DNA of 64,000 nt. It comes from Paraburkholderia heleia NBRC 101817 (GTDB lineage: Bacteria > Pseudomonadota > Gammaproteobacteria > Burkholderiales > Burkholderiaceae). This document shows, in pieces, positions 8,165 to 15,896 of the stretch. Each line of letters opens with the position of its first letter. Position 1 is the stretch's first letter. The translations under genes were made by a program, and so were the position numbers. A model generated the notes under the pieces. That model saw only the letters and a program-made list of their open reading frames with translations. It was not told the origin of the DNA and made no database searches. The stretch lies in assembly GCF_000739775.1 (NCBI RefSeq), contig NZ_BBJH01000006.1, positions 1 to 64,000 of the forward strand, in the 5' to 3' direction.

Positions 8165-9103
8165 TCACCTGCACGAATGCCGCTGGGGCCGTTCGCCCAC
8201 GGTGACCGTGCAGGCGTGGCGCTCGCCACCCCGGATCAACGTGACTGGCAACGGCTGTCCGATGCTCGTCGAGCCCAGCGCGGCGTGCAGGTCGCCAAGG
8301 TCGCGGCAAGGTTGGCCGTCCAGTTCGATCAGCACATCGCCAATCAGTATGCCCGCCTGTTCCGCTGGACCGCCCGGCGCAAGCGAACTGATCAGCAATC
8401 CGCTATTGAACGACAGCTTCATTTTGTCCACCCACGCGTTGAGCAGGCCGACCTGTTGCGTGCCGACGCCAAGATAGCCCCGCGACACGCGCCCCTTGGC
8501 CAGCAGTTCGTCGGCGACGCGCTCCACCGTCGTCGCGGGAATCACCATGCCTGCGCCGCGCAGCAGTCCCGACGTGCAGATACCCACGACCTGGCCGCGC
8601 ATATCGGCCAGGGCCGCGCCCGAGAAACCCGGGCGCAGACCGCCGTCCAGCCGCACGAATGCGTCGAGTTGTCCACCTCTCCACGTGCGCCAGGGACCAC
8701 CCGTGCTGCCGATCACGCCAAAATCGGCACTGGCGCCGAGTTCGTCGGCACGCGCGACGGCGAGCGCCAGATGACCCGGCTTGAGCGAGCGGACATCGCC
8801 GGACTCGACCGGATCCGGGTCCACGCCGTCCAGCTTCAGCACGGCGAGATCGGTGCCCAGATCCAGCCCTGCGAGGACCGCGGCGACCGTACGGCCGTCG
8901 GTCAAGGTGATTTCGATCCCTTCCTCGCGCCGGATCGTATGGGCAGCCGTCACGACGACGCCGTGGCGCCAGATTACCCCACTCGACGGCATGCGATGCC
9001 GGCCATGGATTGTCACGACGCTCTGGCCGACTCGCGCGACAATGTCGGCGAGACCGTCCGAGAGAATCGCTAAAGGATTTGCACTCGAGGATGTCGATTC
9101 CAT
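8165..9103 (-). CDS. HtrA/DegP-like trypsin-fold serine protease with PDZ domain
   Basis: A 312-aa S1C-type protease. From the ATG at 9101-9103 (AGGAG 8 bases upstream) the triad is His55 (VVTAAHTI), Asp85 (TDLAVLK) and Ser161 (RPGFSGAAL). A single PDZ domain fills about residues 225-305 (GLLISSLAPGGPAEQAGI, GDVLIELDGQP). Unlike DegP or DegS there is no signal peptide or N-terminal membrane anchor, so the product is probably cytoplasmic. The active-site serine motif is GFSGAA rather than the usual GNSGGP, so activity may differ. It leads the protease-luxR operon and is divergent from the secreted protein at 9264. Confidence 0.9.
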   Translation of the reverse strand: MESTSSSANPLAILSDGLADIVARVGQSVVTIHGRHRMPSSGVIWRHGVVVTAAHTIRREEGIEITLTDGRTVAAVLAGLDLGTDLAVLKLDGVDPDPVESGDVRSLKPGHLALAVARADELGASADFGVIGSTGGPWRTWRGGQLDAFVRLDGGLRPGFSGAALADMRGQVVGICTSGLLRGAGMVIPATTVERVADELLAKGRVSRGYLGVGTQQVGLLNAWVDKMKLSFNSGLLISSLAPGGPAEQAGILIGDVLIELDGQPCRDLGDLHAALGSTSIGQPLPVTLIRGGERHACTVTVGERPQRHSCR

Positions 9104-9263
9104 TTCAAGTCTCCTGCCAATCGTTTGAGTCCACACGTTCGGGTTCACACGTTCGGGTCCGCGCTTCGTGGGTTCACAATGACAGAAGGACACGCGGCGC
9201 GCACCACCCAAATGGGTAGTCGGACTGCTGCAGTTCACACGCAGTCAAAACGGGAGGAAGGCC

Positions 9264-10196
9264 ATGAGTACGCTTGCCAGATTCACGTCGGGCATCCGGC
9301 GCACGCGCCTGTGGTGGATGGCCGCGATGACCGCGGCGCTCTGTTTGCTGGGCCAGGGCGCTTTCGCGCAAGCGGACGCCAGCGCGGCGAGCCTGCGCGA
9401 AAAGTACCAGAGTCTCACGCAGCAACTCGCGCAAAACCCGTTTCAGCGACCGCTGTACCTCGAATCGCAGGAGTTGCCATCGGCACTCAAAGGCGATATT
9501 TACGGTGTGGTCAACTTCCCTTTCGCGACGGTCAACGACACGTTCAACCATCCGACTCAAGGGCCTGCGAACTGGTGCGACGTGCTGATCCTGCACTTGA
9601 ACATCAAGTACTGCCATGCCTCGACCAGCGCGAGCGGCACGGTTCTCGCGGTGAATATCGGCAAGAAAACCGAGGAATCGCTTTCCTCGTCATACCGCGT
9701 GCAATTCGCCTGGCACCAGGCGGTGAGCAGCCCTGACTATTTTCGCGTGGAGCTCTCCGCCGCCACGGGTCCGCTGAGCACGAAAGACTACCGGATCGTT
9801 CTGGAGGCCATACCCGTGAGCGACGATCGCACTTTTATTCACCTGACTTATGCCTACGGTTACGGGACGGCGGGACGGCTTGCCATGAAAGCCTATCTGG
9901 CGACGATAGGCAGCGATAAAGTCGGCTTTTCCATGACCCGCGATCCGTCGACGAACGAGACGCGATACATCGGCGGCGTGCGCGGTCTGGTCGAACGCAA
10001 TACCATGCGCTATTACCTCGCCATTCAGGCGTATCTCGATGCGCTTTCCAGCCCGCCCGCCGCCCGCCTCGACAAACGCCTCGCGGAGTGGTTCGACGCC
10101 ACCGAACAGTATCCGCGGCAGTTGCACGAGGTCAGCCGCGCCGACTACATGCAAATGAAGCACGACGAATATCAGCGTCAGCAGATCGCGCAGTAG
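9264..10196 (+). CDS. Secreted protein of unknown function, 310 aa
   Basis: A probable periplasmic or secreted protein. Residues 1-36 form a long Sec-type signal peptide: basic start, hydrophobic core (MAAMTAALCLLGQGA) and an AFA-Q cleavage site. The mature part has two cysteines near residues 104 and 116 (WCDVL, KYCHA) that could pair. I do not recognise a domain with certainty; the alternating strands and a long helix at the end could suit a START-like lipid-binding fold. GGGAGGAAGG precedes the ATG. It is divergent from the protease-luxR operon across about 160 bases, so it may be their regulatory target or the protease's substrate. Confidence 0.8.
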   Translation: MSTLARFTSGIRRTRLWWMAAMTAALCLLGQGAFAQADASAASLREKYQSLTQQLAQNPFQRPLYLESQELPSALKGDIYGVVNFPFATVNDTFNHPTQGPANWCDVLILHLNIKYCHASTSASGTVLAVNIGKKTEESLSSSYRVQFAWHQAVSSPDYFRVELSAATGPLSTKDYRIVLEAIPVSDDRTFIHLTYAYGYGTAGRLAMKAYLATIGSDKVGFSMTRDPSTNETRYIGGVRGLVERNTMRYYLAIQAYLDALSSPPAARLDKRLAEWFDATEQYPRQLHEVSRADYMQMKHDEYQRQQIAQ

Positions 10197-10291
10197 CTTG
10201 CACAATAGTTTGCACAGTCGCTTGCGTAGTAGTTCGCGTAATAGTCCGCACAGCGCGCGGGCATTACCGGTCCGTTTGCGAACGTCCTGAC

Positions 10292-11956
10292 CTATGACGA
10301 TGCAGTTTCTGGCGCGCGCCGTTTGAAAGAAGGCGCAGCAACGCCTTCGATCATGACGTTCAGGCAGGCTGGCAGCTTTGCGTTCTGCGCAGCCTGCGCC
10401 CGCTCGATCGCGTCGTTCATCTCGTCCGCACGTTCGACGAGCGCGCCCGTTCCGCCGAAAGCCTCGGTCACGCGATCGTAGCGTGCAGGCAATAGCTCGC
10501 AGCCGATCAGCCGCTCATGGCCATAACTGCGCAACTGGATCTGATATTCGGCGTTCCAGCGCGCATCGTTGCCGACCACGGCCACGAACGGTAATCCGTA
10601 GCGCACGGCGGTATCCATTTCCGCCGCATGAAAACCGAACGTGCCATCCCCCATCACGGCGACGACGGGCGCAGCAGGGTGTGCCACGCGTGCAGCCAGC
10701 GCGAACGGAAGTGCGGCGCCAATCGCCCCGGCGACGCCGTTGATCACGCGATTGGGCGCGTGCAGGCAGGCTTGCGCCCACTGCCCGAATTCGCCGCCAT
10801 CGGAGACGAAAACCGCATCGGGATGGCTGTCGAGCAACGCCTGCAACGGCGCGAGCGCCTGAACAGGATGAAGCCGTCTTTCGAGCGACGACGACGCCGT
10901 GCGCCATGGCTCGGGCCGCCATGCAATCGCACCCTGCACGTCGCGCGTCCATCGTTCATCGCAAGTGTGGCTATTGCCGCAAACGGTAGCCAGCCTCTCG
11001 AGCGCGGGCTCGCTATCCGCCACTGCCGTGCCGATCAAGCGCTCACCCACCGCGCGACGCGTACGTGTAATCTCTTGCGGCTCCGGGTCGATCTGGACAA
11101 ACGTGCAATCCGGCGCGAACGCGGGCGATTTCCCGAATGCCAGCGTGAAATCCATGCGCTTGCCGACCAGCATCACGCGGTCAGCCTGCGCCAGAACCTC
11201 GGCGAACGCCCCAAGCGCCGGATCGTTGATGCCTCGCGGACTCTCCATGCCGACGACCGGAATGCCGAGCGCCGCCGCAAGCGTGTCCGTCCGCTCGCGG
11301 CCGGCGCGCGTCATGCACGCGGGCCCCACGAGAATCAGCGGGCGCGACGCGTTCGCGAGGCTCGAGACGAGGCGCATGGCCGTTGTATCGTCAAGCCTCT
11401 GCCTCGCTGGCAAAAAACGCTCGGCATTCATTTCGGCGGGCACGTGCGCTGCGCCCTCCAACACATCCGTCGGCAGGCTCAGGTGAACGGGGCCGGGCCG
11501 CCCCGACTGGGCTATGCGCAGCGCGTGGACCAGTTCATCGACGAGGGTGTCCGGATGCTGTGCGATGGCGGCCATTTTCACCAGCGGCGCCGCGACATCC
11601 GCTTGCCGCATCTCCTGAAATGCGCCCAGGCCCAACTGGCCGTGCGGTGCATGCCCGGAGAGCAGCAGAACGGGCGATTCCGCCATCTGCGCCGTATAGA
11701 GCGCCGAAACCGCATTGGCGTGGCCGGGACCGCCCGTCACCAACGCGACGCCGACCTTGCCGGTCAAGCGTGCATAGGCGTCAGCCATATGCACGGCGGC
11801 GGCCTCGTGGCGCGTGTGGAACAACTCGATACCCGAGTCGATGCAGGCGTCGAACACCGGCATGATGTGGTTGCCCGACAAGGTGAAGACATGCTTCACC
11901 CCTGCTCTGGACAGCGCCTTTACCAGCGCGTCAGCGCCGCGGCATGCAATCGACAT
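10292..11956 (-). CDS. Thiamine-diphosphate enzyme of the acetolactate-synthase family
   Basis: A 554-aa ThDP-dependent enzyme with the three-domain POX/ALS layout. The cofactor-activating Glu51 lies in RHEAAAVHMADAYAR, and the ThDP/Mg motif runs from GDG at 436-438 to Asn463-Asp464. It differs from sulfoacetaldehyde acetyltransferase (Xsc) at its N-terminus and active-site segments, and biosynthetic ALS is unlikely because no small subunit is adjacent. It is divergent from tctBA and shares with it the palindrome at 12147-12166, so it probably acts on a 2-oxo acid formed by the neighbouring pathway (pyruvate, oxaloacetate or a sulfonated analogue). The ATG follows CAGGAG. Reaction not determinable from sequence. 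Confidence 0.85.
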   Translation of the reverse strand: MSIACRGADALVKALSRAGVKHVFTLSGNHIMPVFDACIDSGIELFHTRHEAAAVHMADAYARLTGKVGVALVTGGPGHANAVSALYTAQMAESPVLLLSGHAPHGQLGLGAFQEMRQADVAAPLVKMAAIAQHPDTLVDELVHALRIAQSGRPGPVHLSLPTDVLEGAAHVPAEMNAERFLPARQRLDDTTAMRLVSSLANASRPLILVGPACMTRAGRERTDTLAAALGIPVVGMESPRGINDPALGAFAEVLAQADRVMLVGKRMDFTLAFGKSPAFAPDCTFVQIDPEPQEITRTRRAVGERLIGTAVADSEPALERLATVCGNSHTCDERWTRDVQGAIAWRPEPWRTASSSLERRLHPVQALAPLQALLDSHPDAVFVSDGGEFGQWAQACLHAPNRVINGVAGAIGAALPFALAARVAHPAAPVVAVMGDGTFGFHAAEMDTAVRYGLPFVAVVGNDARWNAEYQIQLRSYGHERLIGCELLPARYDRVTEAFGGTGALVERADEMNDAIERAQAAQNAKLPACLNVMIEGVAAPSFKRRAPETASS

Positions 11957-12143
11957 TGTGATATCTCCTGTTCAAGACGAATGGATTCCCGCATCAAATG
12001 GGTGGCGAGTGGATTATTCGCGTCATCTGGCAGAGCGAAAAGTCAGTCATTCTTGAAGTGAGCAAAAGAATGGCTTCGTCTCGCGCACGATGCGCCGACA
12101 CCCATGTTTTCCCTGATGGCAATCCGAAGGCTAACACATTACA

Positions 12144-12172
12144 TTGCAACTCATACATATGAGTTGTATGAC
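12144..12172 (+). promoter_or_regulatory. Candidate sigma-70 promoter for tctBA
   Basis: TTGCAA at 12144-12149 and TATGAC at 12167-12172 are 17 bases apart, a fair match (4/6 each). The spacer and the -35 box are covered by the operator palindrome, so a bound regulator would block this promoter. Confidence 0.45.
12147..12166. promoter_or_regulatory. Operator palindrome CAACTCAT-N4-ATGAGTTG
   Basis: A perfect 8-bp inverted repeat with spacer ACAT, between the divergent TPP gene and tctBA. The half-site ATGAGTTG recurs at 29499-29506 over the suyA start codon, and CAACTCAT at 29563-29570 in the suyA promoter next to the GntR gene. GntR/UTRA dimers bind palindromes of this size, so the regulator at 29667 is the likely binder. 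Confidence 0.7.
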
Positions 12173-12369
12173 TGTGTCGAACAGATGACGCTCCTGCAGG
12201 CCATGGGCATGCACAGGCTGCATAGTCAATTCCGATTCGCAGTGCTACCCGCAGTACTACCTTTTGCCTGCCGCGTCCGGGCCCGGCTACGTTGCCGGAC
12301 CTCGCTCTCCAGACTTCATGCGCCGGGCTGCGCTGCGGATGCCAATCGCTCAGGCGGCGGAGGTGTGCG

Positions 12370-12849
12370 TTGAACCTCGGAGTATCTTTCAGCAAGGATT
12401 ACTACGCCGGCGCACTGATGGTCGTGATCGGCGCGAGCGCCGCGTACGCCGGCATGTCCTATGACGTGGGATCGCTGACGAGCATGGGTGCGGGTTTCTT
12501 TCCCGTAGCCGTGGGCACGCTTCTGGCTGTCGTCGGCATTCTGATCGCGCTCTCGGCGAAGGATCTGCCCAAACCCGCTCCGAACACGACGGATGCGGAT
12601 GCGCATTCGCGGCTGCCCGACCTGCGTGGCGCCGTTTGCATTATCGCGGGCACGCTCGCCTTCATCCTGCTCGGCAAGTACGGCGGCCTGATTCCCGCCA
12701 CCTTCGCGATCGTCTTCATTTGCGCGCTCGGAGACCGAACCAATACCCTGTTTCGCGCAGCCGCATTGTCGATCGTCATGTGCGCGATCGCCCTCGTTGT
12801 TTTCTCTTGGGCGCTGAAACTTCAGCTGGCGCCATTTGCCTGGGGATAG
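12370..12849 (+). CDS. tctB: Tripartite tricarboxylate transporter, small membrane subunit
   Basis: TctB-type subunit (159 aa, four predicted helices) of a TTT carrier for carboxylates. The segment SLTSMGAGFFPVAVG after helix 1 is typical of the family. Translation appears to start at TTG 12370-12372, with GGAGGT 5 bases upstream; the frame further upstream encodes an Arg/Cys-rich, non-family stretch. The stop touches the tctA start region, so the pair is translationally coupled. The binding protein tctC lies apart, on the opposite strand at 14803. Confidence 0.9.
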   Translation: MNLGVSFSKDYYAGALMVVIGASAAYAGMSYDVGSLTSMGAGFFPVAVGTLLAVVGILIALSAKDLPKPAPNTTDADAHSRLPDLRGAVCIIAGTLAFILLGKYGGLIPATFAIVFICALGDRTNTLFRAAALSIVMCAIALVVFSWALKLQLAPFAWG

Positions 12850-12857
12850 TGAGCAAC

Positions 12858-14417
12858 ATGATCGAACAATCCTTGCACGACCTCTTTTATGGCTTCTCGG
12901 TGGCGCTTCAAGGCACCAACCTGATGTGGTCGTTCTTCGGCGTCCTCGTGGGCAACATGGTGGGCGTGTTGCCGGGCATGGGCGCGCTGTCGGCAATCTC
13001 GATCCTGTTGCCGCTCACCTATGTCATGCACCCCGTACCGGCGATCCTGATGCTCGCCGGTATTTTCTACGGCTCGCAATACGGCGGCGCGATCGGCGCC
13101 ATTCTGCTCAATCTGCCTTCTCACCCGCCGCATGCGATCACCTGTCTCGACGGGTATCCCATGGCAAAGGCCGGCAGAGGCGGTGCGGCGCTCGGCATCA
13201 CGATGTTGAGTTCGTTCTTCGCGGCGTCGACCGGCATCATCCTGATGATTTTCGCCTCTCCCTTGCTCACGGCCATGGCATTCAAGTTCGGCCCCTCGGA
13301 GATCTTCTCGGTCATGCTTCTTGGCCTGCTCGCCGGCTCGACGATGTCGAGAGGCTCAGCGCTCAAAGGCATCGCCATGACGCTTTTCGGTCTGCTTTGC
13401 GGCATGGCCGGCACGGATGTCAATACCGGCACGTTCCGCTTCACGTTTGGCCTGACCGACATGAACGACGGGCTCGAACTGGTGGCGATCGCAATGGGGC
13501 TCTTTGGCGTGGCCGACTTCCTGTGCAACGTCAACCGAATGCAGGTATCGAGCAAGTCGCTCAGCGTGCGCTTCAAGGACATGCGCCCCACGCGTGAGGA
13601 ACTCAAGGCGACCTTCTGGCCAATGACACGAGGAACCGCCGTGGGCGCGCTGTTCGGCGCCATGCCGGGAACCGGACCGACGATCACGACGTTCGTGGCC
13701 TATGCGCTCGAGCGCAAGCTCTCGAAGCAACCTCAGGCGTTCGGCACGGGCGTGATTGCCGGCGTCGCCGCGCCTGAAGCGTCGTCGCACTCGAAGACGC
13801 AGGTCGATTTCATTCCGACGATGAGCCTCGGCATACCCGGCGATCCGGTGATGGCGCTGATTCTCGGCGCCCTCATCATTCAGGGCATTACGCCTGGTCC
13901 CCAGTTGATCTCCGAGCACCCCGACATCTTCTGGGGACTCATTGCGAGCTTCTGGATCGGCAATATTCTTCTCGTTCTGCTCAATGTGCCGATGATCGGC
14001 GTGTGGGTCAAACTGCTCAGACTGCCTTACCGCTACCTGTTTCCCTCTGCGATGTTCTTTATTGCCGTCGGCGTGTTCAGTACCCAGAACAGCCTTTTCG
14101 AAGTGTGGCAAGTTCTGGCGTTCGGCTTGATCGGCACCGTGTTCAACTACCTCGGCTTTTCAGTCGCGCCAGTTCTGCTCGGTTTCGTCCTCGGGCCGAT
14201 GATCGAAGAGAACTTTCGCCGCGCGCTGCTCATTTCGCACGGGAATATGTCGATTTTCGTCGAGCGGCCCATCAGCTGCGGATTCCTCATCGCATCGCTG
14301 TTGCTCGTCGTGCTGGTCACCCTGTCGGCACAACGGAACCGCCGCCGCGCGAGCAGGACGCAACGCGTGCGCCAGGGTGGAGCGCGAGCCGAACTGCCTC
14401 GGGCAAGCAGCGATTAA
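12858..14417 (+). CDS. tctA: Tripartite tricarboxylate transporter, large membrane subunit
   Basis: TctA, the 519-aa, roughly 12-helix permease of a TTT system. It has the family motifs GVLPGMGALSAISILLP near the start and GIPGDPVMALILGALIIQGI in the middle, plus YGSQYGGAIGAILLNLP and the signature GAMPGTGPT. The ATG at 12858 is preferred; a GTG at 12849 that overlaps the tctB stop is an alternative. The tail after residue 490 is basic and cytoplasmic. Substrate is set by TctC and cannot be read directly; context favours a di- or tricarboxylate or a sulfonated one. Confidence 0.94.
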   Translation: MIEQSLHDLFYGFSVALQGTNLMWSFFGVLVGNMVGVLPGMGALSAISILLPLTYVMHPVPAILMLAGIFYGSQYGGAIGAILLNLPSHPPHAITCLDGYPMAKAGRGGAALGITMLSSFFAASTGIILMIFASPLLTAMAFKFGPSEIFSVMLLGLLAGSTMSRGSALKGIAMTLFGLLCGMAGTDVNTGTFRFTFGLTDMNDGLELVAIAMGLFGVADFLCNVNRMQVSSKSLSVRFKDMRPTREELKATFWPMTRGTAVGALFGAMPGTGPTITTFVAYALERKLSKQPQAFGTGVIAGVAAPEASSHSKTQVDFIPTMSLGIPGDPVMALILGALIIQGITPGPQLISEHPDIFWGLIASFWIGNILLVLLNVPMIGVWVKLLRLPYRYLFPSAMFFIAVGVFSTQNSLFEVWQVLAFGLIGTVFNYLGFSVAPVLLGFVLGPMIEENFRRALLISHGNMSIFVERPISCGFLIASLLLVVLVTLSAQRNRRRASRTQRVRQGGARAELPRASSD

Positions 14418-14433
14418 TCGGGGCAGCATAAAG

Positions 14434-14461
14434 ACCGCCCGGCTGCAACTGCCCGGGCGGT
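14434..14461 (+). terminator. Weak hairpin after tctA
   Basis: Stem ACCGCCCGG / CCGGGCGGT (9 bp) right after the tctA stop, but without a T tract. It may slow decay or act as a weak terminator for tctBA. Confidence 0.4.
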
Positions 14462-14531
14462 AAAGTCGTTCACCTGCTCGTCTCAACGCCAGTACAATAC
14501 GGGTTACTACCTAACTGAAAACCCGATTGTC

Positions 14532-14684
14532 GTGAATACCCCCTCCTCGCCCGTTCACACTTCCCCCGATACCTTCCAACGCATTCGACGGCAGATCGCT
14601 GCGGCCGCACGGTGGACGCTCGAGCTGCACGACGACATCAGCGATCTGAAAGCGGCCGTCAATCGTCGCCCGATTCAGTCCTGA
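14532..14684 (+). CDS. Possible small protein, 50 aa
   Basis: A short frame from GTG 14532 to TGA 14684 in the gap between tctA and tctC. The predicted peptide is helical and charged in the second half (RWTLELHDDISDLKAAV), and its start region is Pro/Ser/Thr-rich. There is no convincing ribosome site. It is listed because base use is gene-like and the gap is otherwise empty; it may well be spurious. Confidence 0.3.
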   Translation: MNTPSSPVHTSPDTFQRIRRQIAAAARWTLELHDDISDLKAAVNRRPIQS

Positions 14685-14737
14685 CCCAGACTCGGCCGCC
14701 GCGCTTGCGCTACGAGGCTGCGAATCAGCCGACGAAT

Positions 14738-14772
14738 TGAAAAAAACCCGCCGGAACATCGCATCCGGCGGG
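14738..14772 (-). terminator. Intrinsic terminator after tctC
   Basis: On the minus strand a perfect 8-bp stem CCCGCCGG / CCGGCGGG is followed by a run of T (14746 down to 14738). It closes the long minus-strand unit that ends with tctC. Confidence 0.88.
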
Positions 14773-14802
14773 CCTGACAACAACGACCGTCAACGGTCGA
14801 AT

Positions 14803-15798
14803 TCAGTTTGCGCTGATATGGCTCGCGCTGACGACTTTTTGCCATTTCGCCGATTCCGTGGCGATTCTGGCCTGAAGCTGGGCAGGCGTATCGCCTACCG
14901 GGTCCATACCGAGCACGGCCAGGTGCTTGCGAGTGTCGGGCTGTGCGAGCACCTTCACGGTGTCCTGCTGAATCTTGTTGATCACGTTCGCGGGCGTGCC
15001 GGCCGGCGCCACGAGTGCGAACCAGCCGGTCACAGTGAAACCGGGCAAGCCGGCTTCGCTCACGGTCGGAATATCGGGCCACGCAGCCGAACGATGGTCG
15101 CCGGTCACGGCGAGCACCTTGATCGTCTTGCCCTTCATGAAGGGCATGGCCGCGGCGATGTTGGGCAACACGACCTGCACGCGGTCGGCCATCAGATCGT
15201 TCAGCGCGAGCACTTCGCCCTTATAGGGCACGTGAACCATCGGTATGCCCGCCGCGCCCGAGAACGCTTCGTCGGCCATGTGAACCTGGCTGCCGATACC
15301 GGCCGAACCGAAGTTCAGCTTGGGATGCTGTGTTTTCCCGTACGCAATCAGCTCCTTGACATTCGAAATGGGCAGCGAGGGCGCAACGGCAACGACCATC
15401 GGATTACTCGCCACCGTCGTGATATAGCTGAAGTCCTTGCCCGTATAGGGGAGCTTTTTGTAGATGTACTGATTGACGGTGAACATGCTGCCCGACGCCA
15501 GCATCAATGTGTAGCCGTCAGGCGGAGACTTCGCTTCCACTTCAGCGCCGATCATGCCGCCCGCGCCGGGGCGATTGTCGATCACCACGGACTGCTTCCA
15601 GAGCGTTCCCAATCCCTGTCCGATCGTGCGGGCCAGCACATCGGTGGAGCCGCCGGCAGAGAAGGGAACGATGATGCGGATCGGCTGGGAAGGCCACGCG
15701 TCTTCCGCATGAGCGGTCGACTGCGCTTGCACGATAGCGGTACATGCGGCGGCGAGCACGAGAGCGCGCCGAAGCGTGCGAACAATATTGGGGGGCAT
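14803..15798 (-). CDS. tctC: TctC/Bug-family periplasmic carboxylate-binding protein
   Basis: Extracytoplasmic solute receptor (331 aa) that delivers a carboxylate to TctBA. A Sec signal peptide covers about residues 1-30 (LVLAAACTAIVQAQSTAHA). Bug-fold hallmarks follow: WPSQPIRIIVPFSAGGSTDVLAR, VVIDNRPGAGGMIGAE, and the ligand loop FGSAGIGSQVHMADEAF. The ATG at 15796-15798 has GGAGAC 6 bases upstream. It is the last gene of the minus-strand series and faces tctBA tail to tail, an unusual split of the usual tctCBA order. Confidence 0.94.
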   Translation of the reverse strand: MPPNIVRTLRRALVLAAACTAIVQAQSTAHAEDAWPSQPIRIIVPFSAGGSTDVLARTIGQGLGTLWKQSVVIDNRPGAGGMIGAEVEAKSPPDGYTLMLASGSMFTVNQYIYKKLPYTGKDFSYITTVASNPMVVAVAPSLPISNVKELIAYGKTQHPKLNFGSAGIGSQVHMADEAFSGAAGIPMVHVPYKGEVLALNDLMADRVQVVLPNIAAAMPFMKGKTIKVLAVTGDHRSAAWPDIPTVSEAGLPGFTVTGWFALVAPAGTPANVINKIQQDTVKVLAQPDTRKHLAVLGMDPVGDTPAQLQARIATESAKWQKVVSASHISAN

Positions 15799-15896
15799 TG
15801 CGTTGTCTCCGTTTGAAATAGTGTGGATCGGCCATGGCTCGGTTCGACGTGGACAGCGAAGCAGTTTCCGCAAATGCGCTTGCCGCGCAGCACCCC

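Larger units (their letters stand above)
11957..12369. other. Divergent control region between the TPP enzyme gene and tctBA
   Basis: No protein gene is supported in these 413 bases. The key element is the palindrome at 12147-12166. About 200 bases of leader separate it from both start codons, which leaves room for RNA-level control, though I see no recognisable riboswitch. Confidence 0.6.

Noticed and set aside
10190..10260. Degenerate tandem repeat after the secreted-protein gene
   Set aside because: Units of about 12-15 bases (TTGCACAATAGT-like) are too diverged to claim as a functional repeat or CRISPR-like array.
10292..11956. Sulfoacetaldehyde acetyltransferase (Xsc)
   Set aside because: Tempting in a sulfonate cluster, but the N-terminal and active-site segments differ from Xsc and no phosphotransacetylase gene lies nearby.
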